DNA from: Chrysopilus asiliformis
Lineage: Eukaryota; Arthropoda; Insecta; Diptera; Rhagionidae
DNA length: 64,000 nucleotides
Direction of reading: 5' to 3'
NCBI GenBank assembly: GCA_964034945.1
Contig: OZ035962.1
Location: 85,085,942-85,149,941 of the forward strand
This document shows, piece by piece, positions 57,279-64,000 of this stretch (positions within the stretch are counted from its first letter, which is position 1; every line of letters starts with the position of its first letter). Made by a program: the position numbers and the translations under genes. Under the pieces are notes generated by a model. The model did no database searches and was not told the DNA's origin. It saw nothing but the letters and a program-made list of their open reading frames with translations.

Positions 57279-58042
57279 CACTGTAGAAAATGAATTTGAA
57301 TTTAAACCGAAAAATGGGGTAAAAACGGGGTAAATTTGCAAAAACGTCGTCAAATTTCGAAAAAAAAATCAGAATTTAGCTCGCACACCATTTAAGTTGT
57401 AAACTCACCCAAAAAAACATTAATCTTACACTAGAAATAAAATTTCGACCAATATTCGTATTTTTACTCTCATTTTGGTGTAAAAACACGCTCGCAGGAT
57501 ATTTTTGCATTATTGTACGGACAATTTAACCTTAACTTTATAATTCGCATAAGGTTTGTGGCATCGGAGTGTAAATACTCGAATCGAGTTTTTCTCTACC
57601 AAAATCCTGTGTGGCGCCTGCCACATGGCAGACATGCCCGGGAAATTTGGATGTGAAAACATCCGCAAAAATAATATAATATTTTTGTTTTTGCAGACCG
57701 TATAAGCCGAGAAATTCTAATACCATTTTCGGTGTAATTTTAAACAAAAAATGTCGTAAAATTACACCTTTAAGACGCGGTTTTGCTACCAAATAGGAGG
57801 AAAATTACAACAAAAATGTGGTAATTTTAAACATCCATGTCGTAAAATTACACCCGTATTGTACTTTTACTTCTTATTTAGCTTAAAGTTCCCCCGTAAA
57901 AGAGGCTTTTGTACGCCACAAAATGAGTAAAAATGCATAGCTTTTAAGCCATTACGACTCGGTGTAATTTTACCCCTATTATCGTAGGAAAATGGTTTCC
58001 TACGATAATAGGGGTAAAATTACAATAAAATTTTCTAGAGTG
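57279..58042. mobile_element. TA-flanked MITE V (764 bp) with terminal 28-bp hairpin
   Basis: Left CACTGTAGAAAATGAATTT and right AAATTTTCTAGAGTG are imperfect inverted ends with TA on both sides (57277-57278, 58043-58044). Copy 1 of family E shows the empty site (CAGAGATACGTAAAAACC at about 38086). GTAAAATTAC-type motifs recur. Near the right end 57964-57991 and 57996-58023 form a perfect 28-bp hairpin with a 4-base loop. Confidence 0.85.
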
Positions 58043-58386
58043 TAGGTAAAAAACTGTTAAAACGAAAAACGTGGAAAATGTTATTTCCTTTTTTTTGGGT
58101 TTATGCATTTTTTCACAAAAGAGCATGATTTTCGAGAGATTTTCAAAAAACTGATTTTTTCAAATATCTTAAGAACTGTTAGAGACGCGTAAAAATAATC
58201 AAAGCAAAAAATGTAGAAAATTTTATATCCTTTAAATTTTGTTATATTCATTTTTTCACAAAAGCGCATAGGTTTCGAGAAATTTTTAAAAAACTGTATT
58301 TTTTCAAAAGAATTGTATGGGAGTGCCCGAAAAGTTAAATGAAAACCACGATTTTTGTAAAACTCATTTGCAAAAAATTTCAAGTC

Positions 58387-58512
58387 GTTGACCAGGACGC
58401 GAAGAGAATTGGGATGCAAACCTGGAGGACATCGGCACGTGACTGTGATCTCCGGCGAGAGACATTGCGGCAGGCCAAGACCGGAAACCGGTGTCGACAG
58501 AGAGAGAGAGAG
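58387..58512 (+). pseudogene. Non-LTR retrotransposon ORF tail (RT polyprotein C-terminus relic) with GA-repeat tail
   Basis: One frame (58387-58500, 38 codons) reads VDQDAKRIGMQTWRTSARDC then LRRETLRQAKTGNRCRQ. The pattern D-x-D-x4-LG/IG-x3-W-R-x2-A-x-D...R...QAKT is characteristic of the extreme C-terminus of insect endonuclease-reverse transcriptase ORFs. It is followed directly by (GA)7, the kind of short-tandem 3' tail left by RTE-like elements. It is inserted inside family E, whose sequence resumes with GTCAACGCGTTCTCGAG. All catalytic domains are missing, consistent with a 5'-truncated insertion. Confidence 0.7.
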
Positions 58513-58685
58513 ATGTCAACGCGTTCTCGAGTTACTTAGAATACGTACCACAGACATGACAGACAAATGCACGGACATCCTCATAATTTTTCGGGAAACG
58601 GATTTCGTACTTTTCTATCTGCCCCCGTTCTCGAATCCTTCTACGTCACGAATACGATACTTTCCCTCTATAGGAGAGGGAAGTA

Positions 58686-61135
58686 AAAATGGTAGAAAGT
58701 TTTTCTCAATTTTATGGCATACCTGAAAACTTCGTTGGTTTTGGGGTTATTTCTATTTTTTAAAGAAAAATATTTCAAACTTCCTCAAAAATAAAAACAA
58801 AACATTTCGTTTCCACTTCCAAACATTACTGAATTAAAAAATTTAAATTAAATTATTCGATGACAAGCAATTTATTACAGTCTCTTCGAATATCAATCTT
58901 GTGATCTGTAATTTTTCTTTCTTACAATCTTGCAAATTAGATTAAATATTAGTAAATGGAAAACTCTACTCATGTAAACAAGACTACAATCGTAAATTGA
59001 AATTAATTGAGAAGCAGAACGAATTAAAAATAAATAAATAGAAAATTAGAATTTGAATAATGAAGAGTATCCAAAGAGGGAGCGAAACGATCGAATGGAC
59101 GAGGGAAAATCTTCCATTTTCCAATTTCCTAATTGAATTTTAAATTATTCCAACCGGACAAATGCATCATTATTATTATTTTTTAAGTAAAAAACAGGAA
59201 TAGCAATATTACAACTACAAATTTCCTTTTTGAAGCATAAACATCATCATGTCATGTAGTATTTGTTATTCTTAAAAAAACCCTCACAAGAACCCATCAT
59301 GGTCTTGCAGCAAACGATACTCGCATCGTCTTCTGTCGCAAGCAAGAAAGCTTTCGATAAAAAAAAATACTGGGAAAACTTTCTCGCAATCGAGAAAATC
59401 CGAGAACCCAGAGCCGATCTAACGGCGACAGCAACGAAAGCCACCAAAAAGGATTCACTCTGCTGTCGCAAGCGAAGGGAATGAGGGGAAGGAAAACCAG
59501 AGGACCAAAGGCATAAGTTTTTGTTGAAAAAGTGGTGTTTTTTTTTTGGTTGTTGCTCGAACTTTTATGAACGTGTGTTTTTTGTTGTTATTCAGAATCC
59601 ATCCAACTCATCATTCAACCCTTTTTTCTAATAAGAGAACATTTTACCCACGTTTCACTCGTCCGTCCGCCCTCAACGCCTCTTTTCCAATAAACTTATC
59701 TCATTTCGACTAATTTAGTGCTTTTACGGCCTCCGTTCCTCCGTTCGTTCGTTCGATCTCTCTCTCTTTCTATTCCATATTCAATTCAGCCCTTATTTCA
59801 CATTCTATATTCTATAGGGGGTGAAATTTTATTACCCCATAAATTCATACGAATGAACACCTTATAGTGTCTCGCTTGCACTTAAATTTGACATCGAATA
59901 TGTTTCTCTTTCCCGGTTTTTACTGCTGGTATAATTTCGAAAGCTCGTCATCGTTCAAAGGCTTGACAGGCGCCAAAAACAACAACAGGCTGGCGAAGAG
60001 ATGAAAGCCCATTAGTGGAAAAGGGATGAAAAACCATAAAATAGGGGAAATTTTGCATTTGTGACCATATTTTTGCTACCCCAGTCCAATATCAATGCTG
60101 CTCATCGGAATCCCCGGCATCTCCTACCTCTTCCCTGGCACTAAAAGAAAATTAGGAAAATCCCTTCGCAGTTTTCCACACAAATAACTGTAATCCCCGT
60201 CACCATTTGTTTTCTGGCTTGGGGGCGCGAGGTTGCGCTTTATGGCTTCTAGTCTGCACTTGTTGTTTGTAGTGAAAACGAGAACCAAAGCAAAGGACAA
60301 AAAGGAAATTCCATCGCCACCCGGTCGCCCGGTCCTTTAGGGATGAGATTTTTCGATTCGGGACAACACAGAATGGTATTCAATGAGAGATTTTCCCGAT
60401 TTTCTCAACCACACTCTTCTAATACCGACGATGACTGTCCCTCTCCGTGCGTCTGACCACCGCGCCGGCGGCCGATCAATCTTCTTTTTACATTTTCAGT
60501 GTTTGTTTTTCCCTTCTGTTTCGCGCTGGGAAAAAGTTAAGAAGAAAATTTAACTTTTCCGAATGAAGGAGTCACGGTCGTGAGAAGTGAACACCGAATA
60601 GAAGGCAGAAAAAAATGTTTTAGAAAATTAAATTCGATTGAAGTTAAATAATTTTCACTTTTTGAAATCTCATCGAACACTTTCGGTTGAAGATGATTTT
60701 TTCTGACTTATCAAACGGCCTAAAATCGACATTCCAGCCTGGAGGGTGAATTTTCTTAGATTGCGGGGTAGAATTTCGTAAAGAAGGAAATCCTTTGTGG
60801 TGCAAAGCTAAAAAAGATCAATGGTGTTCTGTTTAAAACACTTAAAAGTATGATTTCGGACAGGTAATTAAAAGATCTGGATTATTTTTGTAGTTGGACT
60901 AACAGGAATAAAATATATAGGAAACTGAAGGAAATCTTCAAAAGATAATTTAAGGGCTGCTTATAAAAGCGAAGGCAGGCATCTGAAAACACAAACGAAA
61001 ATTTAATTTTCTTTTGTTGTTGAAGTTTGTCTTCTTGAAGATTTGAAGTTTGACTTTATTTGCTTTCAAAAACTTTTACTCGAAAACTACTCGAACGATT
61101 GAGCGGGAACCCTTACTGAAGGAAGATACTGACAA
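58686..61135. other. Repeat-poor non-coding stretch
   Basis: Free of the families described. About 59600-60500 is GC-richer. No protein-like frame recognised. Candidate regulatory DNA by absence of repeats only. Confidence 0.4.
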
Positions 61136-61140
61136 ATTAT

Positions 61141-61480
61141 GTCTATTTCATACGCAGGGCAAGTTTTGCCATGCTGCTTCATCATCTCAATTGAGGTTTC
61201 ATAACAATTTCGTCCCTGCTGCGCGACTAGTTTTACATGGATTGCGAACCATGGATGAGTTACAACATTTATAAGGTTTTTACGTTGCAACCCATCAACA
61301 GCAGAGGTCGTGATAGCAATCTAGACCGATGATGTCGTTAATACCAAGCAGTAACTATCACTACTCATTTCGTAGAGCAAGTCAAGTGGACTTGAATCAC
61401 AGCGTGCGACAGTCGGGAATTGAACCACCGACCTCCGGAATACAGGCCACATACTTTACCACTTGGACTACGCTGGACTG
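61141..61480 (-). mobile_element. tRNA-derived SINE (family F), near full-length
   Basis: On the minus strand it begins TCCAGCGTAGTCCAAGTGGT (A box TAGTCCAAGTGG at 61459-61470) and has GGTTCAATTCC (B box, 61416-61425), a Pol III internal promoter at tRNA spacing. Acceptor and T stems do not pair as in a working tRNA. The body contains CATCGGTCTAGATTGC and GGTTCGCAATCCATGTAAAA. It ends with the 39-bp piece also found at 45184. A body fragment occurs at 9150. Confidence 0.72.
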
Positions 61481-61510
61481 CTTGCCGGTCAATTAAAATT
61501 AGTAAAAATA

Positions 61511-61745
61511 GGACATTTTTGGGAAAAAAATCTCGTTTGGCGGTTTTTGGGGTCGCTGAGTTCGATTCTGACGTTAACAAGTCTGTAAAGATAACAGAAA
61601 GTCCTGTTAGGATGACGTGATTATTCCTTTCCTCAACTTTTCCGGAAAAAAATCTCAACTAGGAGTTTTTGGGTTCCCTGAATCCGATTCTGGCATTAAA
61701 GAGTTTGTAAGGATATCTCAAAGGCAAGGATATCTATTCGAAGAC
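61511..61745 (+). repeat. Family L repeat, two tandem modules
   Basis: AAAAAAATCTCGTTTGGCGG, TTTTTGGGGTCGCTGAGTTC, GATTCTGACGTTAACAAGTC, then a second version AAAAAAATCTCAACTAGGAG, TTTTTGGGTTCCCTGAATCC, GATTCTGGCATTAAAGAG. It closes with AAGGATATCTCAAAGGCAAG, as at 5174. Confidence 0.65.
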
Positions 61746-62085
61746 TAAAAACTATATATAAGCGTGACGAAAGGCAGATTTCATTCTGGGTTTTAAGTAA
61801 TACTAATCAAACACCAAATGACTAAAAAATCAAAAAAAAAGATGAAAAAAGCTTTTTTTTTAGGAAAAATACACTAAAAAGAAAAAAATTATTTTTTGGG
61901 TGCTGTTTTATAGATTTTATTTCTGATACACATCACCCAAAAATTTTTTTTTCCTTTTTAGTGCATTTTTTCCAAATAAAAGTTTTTTTTTAATTTTTTT
62001 ATATACAAAAACGATGAAGCAAAAGCTTCATCGAATTAAAACGTGATATTAAATTTAAAACCTTTGGCTTACAAAAAAAATTCTT
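61746..62085. other. AT-rich stretch
   Basis: Nothing recognised apart from long A and T runs. Confidence 0.45.
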
Positions 62086-62236
62086 CACGCTAATTTTTGG
62101 GTCCCCCCTGTCTCTTTCTTCTTCCCTTCAACAAACCTTCTCTATCAAACTTTTCTTCCATATTTTGTAAGGAGTTGACTGCCGCCTGAGTACCCCTTCT
62201 TTTTAAAAGTGTGACGTATTTTATGATAAGGATATT
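62086..62236 (-). repeat. GTCCATAAAATACGTCAC-type element, partial
   Basis: CACGCTAATTTTTGGGTCCC at one side and GTGTGACGTATTTTATGAT at the other are the two ends of the family, around a CT-rich centre. Confidence 0.5.
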
Positions 62237-64000
62237 AACACGATCTGTGCTTTAAAAAATTTACAAAAAATTAGTTCAAATATTTATAAGACGGCAAAGT
62301 AGAATTCAACTATTGTCCTGATATTTTTTAGGCCACATTTAGGAGACCAAATTAAACAAGGGGAACCACCTCGCCACATTGAGTCTCATCTTCCGAGGAT
62401 TTCACATTCAAATCCAGATGAATCTATTCAGTGTAAAGTACAACACTTTTCTGGAAGCACCGCTTCAGCCGCTCTATAGACCAGATTTCTGTCATTGAGC
62501 CGTTCATTATTCGAACAAGTCGTCCGTAGTCCCATTGAAAAGCTCTGCCCAATGCTATACTCCAATTTTACTGTTATTTCGCTTCACATGTTGTGAACAG
62601 TTCTGGTTTTTCAGTGGGGCATGGGAAAATGGGGGGTTTCACAAAGTTCACAGAATCAGAGAATGAGAGAAACTTTGTTGCTCGAGAGTCACGATGGACA
62701 GAAGAGAGTGCGAACTACTCTCGCTATTCCAATGTTTAGCTATTGTTTTATTTATATAAGCCAGCGACGCAATACGGACAGCGTTTGCAAAATTGGATCC
62801 TTGCGATGTTGCTCCCCATGCTTTGATGCTCGCGTGTGCCCAAACTTCCTGATATATTCGTTATGCTTTTATTATGGTAGCTGGTGCTGCTCGGTCGGCG
62901 TTTCGCGGCACTCTGCTGTGACTGAACATTGAATTATGATTTTATGAGATTGTTATGTTATGATTACATGTTTTATGCGCGCGGTGAGTAGCCTTCTTTA
63001 GTGTATGCGATATAATAGTAAAAAAAAATCATACCGAGCGGAATGTATGAAGACGGAAAGCGATGATGGCACAAAACAATGATTATGATGAGTTTTTGTG
63101 GATCTACATAGACCGTCACCCCACCACAACATAACATTTATGCTTAGGCGGCTATATAAGGCAGTTAATAAGAAAGGAACGGCATTATGTGTTTATTATA
63201 AAGATATATACTCAGAAAGCATAAGACACCATAACAATGCGAGCAACAATAAGAAAATAAAATATAAAAAAATATAAGTATACGAAGAAAATAAATAAAG
63301 TGAAAAAAAGAAGAGGAATTAATGTCAAATTGGTGAAAATTTACCGAATTAGCTTTGCGTTAATCTGACATTAATCCAATAGTGTTGCCACCTCACAATA
63401 ATATACAAAAAAAAAATTTTACGTCTATATTGCAAGCTTTTTATTCATTCACTTGGCGTTTTTTTTCTGGTCTGTCGGATCATATTTTTCTGTGATTCTT
63501 TTTTTTTATTATTTTTGTATTATGACAAATGTTTACTTGACGATAAATCCAAGTGAATAATGTATGGTGTAATAAATGCAATTACAATCTGGTTTTTTTT
63601 TCTTCATTCGATTTCATATAAATTGAAAATATGAGGGAAAAAACAACACTACGGTGGGGGACCAACATTCTTTTGCTTCGATTGAAATATTGTGAGTCAC
63701 AATTTTAGCATGAAATAATCTCAAATACTGAACAACACTTGGGTCGTGCAATATTGGAATTTAAAACATCACAACCTCAAATAAATACATTTTCGACCTT
63801 CTCTTACTGGATTTGCTTAGAAGGAAAATTTTTATTTTTTCATACAAGTAAAAAAAAATCTGATAAAAATGACGTGAACTAGCCTTCTGATGAAATATTC
63901 TGGTATATTATTTTCAATACGAACAGTAATTTTTTTCTGAGAATAAAAAGTAAGAACCTATTGCTTGAGTGATTTGGGATTTTATGTTGTATTCCTTATA
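62237..64000. other. Non-coding stretch
   Basis: About 62600-62950 is GC-richer with a 103-codon chance-like frame. The rest is A/T-rich. No gene or repeat copy supported. Confidence 0.45.

Larger units (their letters stand above)
57071..58685 (+). mobile_element. Family E repeat, copy 2, with two nested insertions
   Basis: Colinear with 37838-38450: AATATCAGTTGTGATCAACA, AACCGTTAAAGATACGTAAA, TTTTTGTAAAACTCATTTGC, GTCAACGCGTTCTCGAGTTA, CATCCTCATAATTTTTCGGG. A 764-bp MITE splits the CAGAGATA|CGTAAAAACC block, and a retrotransposon tail splits the block before GTCAACGCG. Confidence 0.82.

Noticed and set aside
61405..61480. Functional tRNA gene on the minus strand
   Set aside because: A and B boxes are present, but the acceptor and T stems do not pair and the sequence continues into a repeated SINE body.
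62621..62932. 103-codon plus-strand frame as a gene
   Set aside because: Cys/Ser/Arg-rich chance-like translation without motifs. No supporting context.
42957..64000. mam first exon with the Notch-binding helix (Arg-rich, ERLRRRIE-like)
   Set aside because: Searched by eye on the minus strand. No frame has the expected basic helix, so it is taken to be outside the window.

Overview
This is a low-gene-density, AT-rich eukaryotic window, most likely from an insect and probably a dipteran. It contains one convincingly recognisable protein-coding exon: a 1734-base minus-strand exon (41223-42956) of mastermind (mam), the Notch co-activator. The exon has clean splice sites, is phase 0 at both ends and encodes 578 residues. 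These include the motifs I associate with fly Mastermind: an N-terminal QKILKRP block, an acidic DLEQC...[17 protein letters not shown] segment and a Gln/Gly/Asn-rich tail. The Notch-binding first exon and the C-terminal exons are not visible, so most or all of the remaining window is probably mam intron. No rRNA, functional tRNA, CRISPR array or bacterial-type gene was found.

Layout. 1-5.2 kb: a (TCTG)n-bearing repeat, then family A nested in family B. 5.8-6.5 kb: a possible decayed coding remnant. 7-13.3 kb: a 134-bp MITE, family B pieces, a second (TCTG)n/(TCTATCAG)26 repeat holding a 3-bp-TSD MITE, family C and a hairpin element. 16-20 kb: unidentified open frames, a 40-bp minisatellite, and a MITE with its empty site preserved in a neighbouring duplicate. 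22-32 kb: two head-to-head family B copies (one carrying a TA-flanked MITE), a family A copy carrying a TTAA-flanked MITE, a hAT-type element with a perfect 8-bp TSD, and another family B copy. 32-41 kb: inverted-repeat elements, family E, a palindromic minisatellite and a second copy of the 7.2-kb MITE. 41.2-43.0 kb: the mam exon. 43-64 kb: two family A copies, a family B copy with a TTAA-flanked MITE, a 500-bp purine-rich block, family E with a nested 764-bp MITE and a retrotransposon tail, and a tRNA-derived SINE.

The biology lies in the mobile-element landscape. Families A, B, D and E share one plan: an internal GTCY (GTCT/GTCC) microsatellite followed at short distance by a version of the phrase GAGCTAGAGACTTGAAATTTT. 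This matches the DINE-1/mini-me (Helentron-related, non-autonomous) elements of Diptera. On top of them sit many small terminal-inverted-repeat elements of hAT, piggyBac, PIF/Harbinger and Tc1/mariner/pogo type, several with intact target-site duplications and two with natural empty sites inside the window. Repeat-poor, GC-richer blocks (about 2.4-3.1, 36.4-37.5, 49.3-50.9 and 59.6-60.5 kb) are the best places to look for intronic regulatory DNA or untranslated exons. Everything was read by eye; no database search was run.
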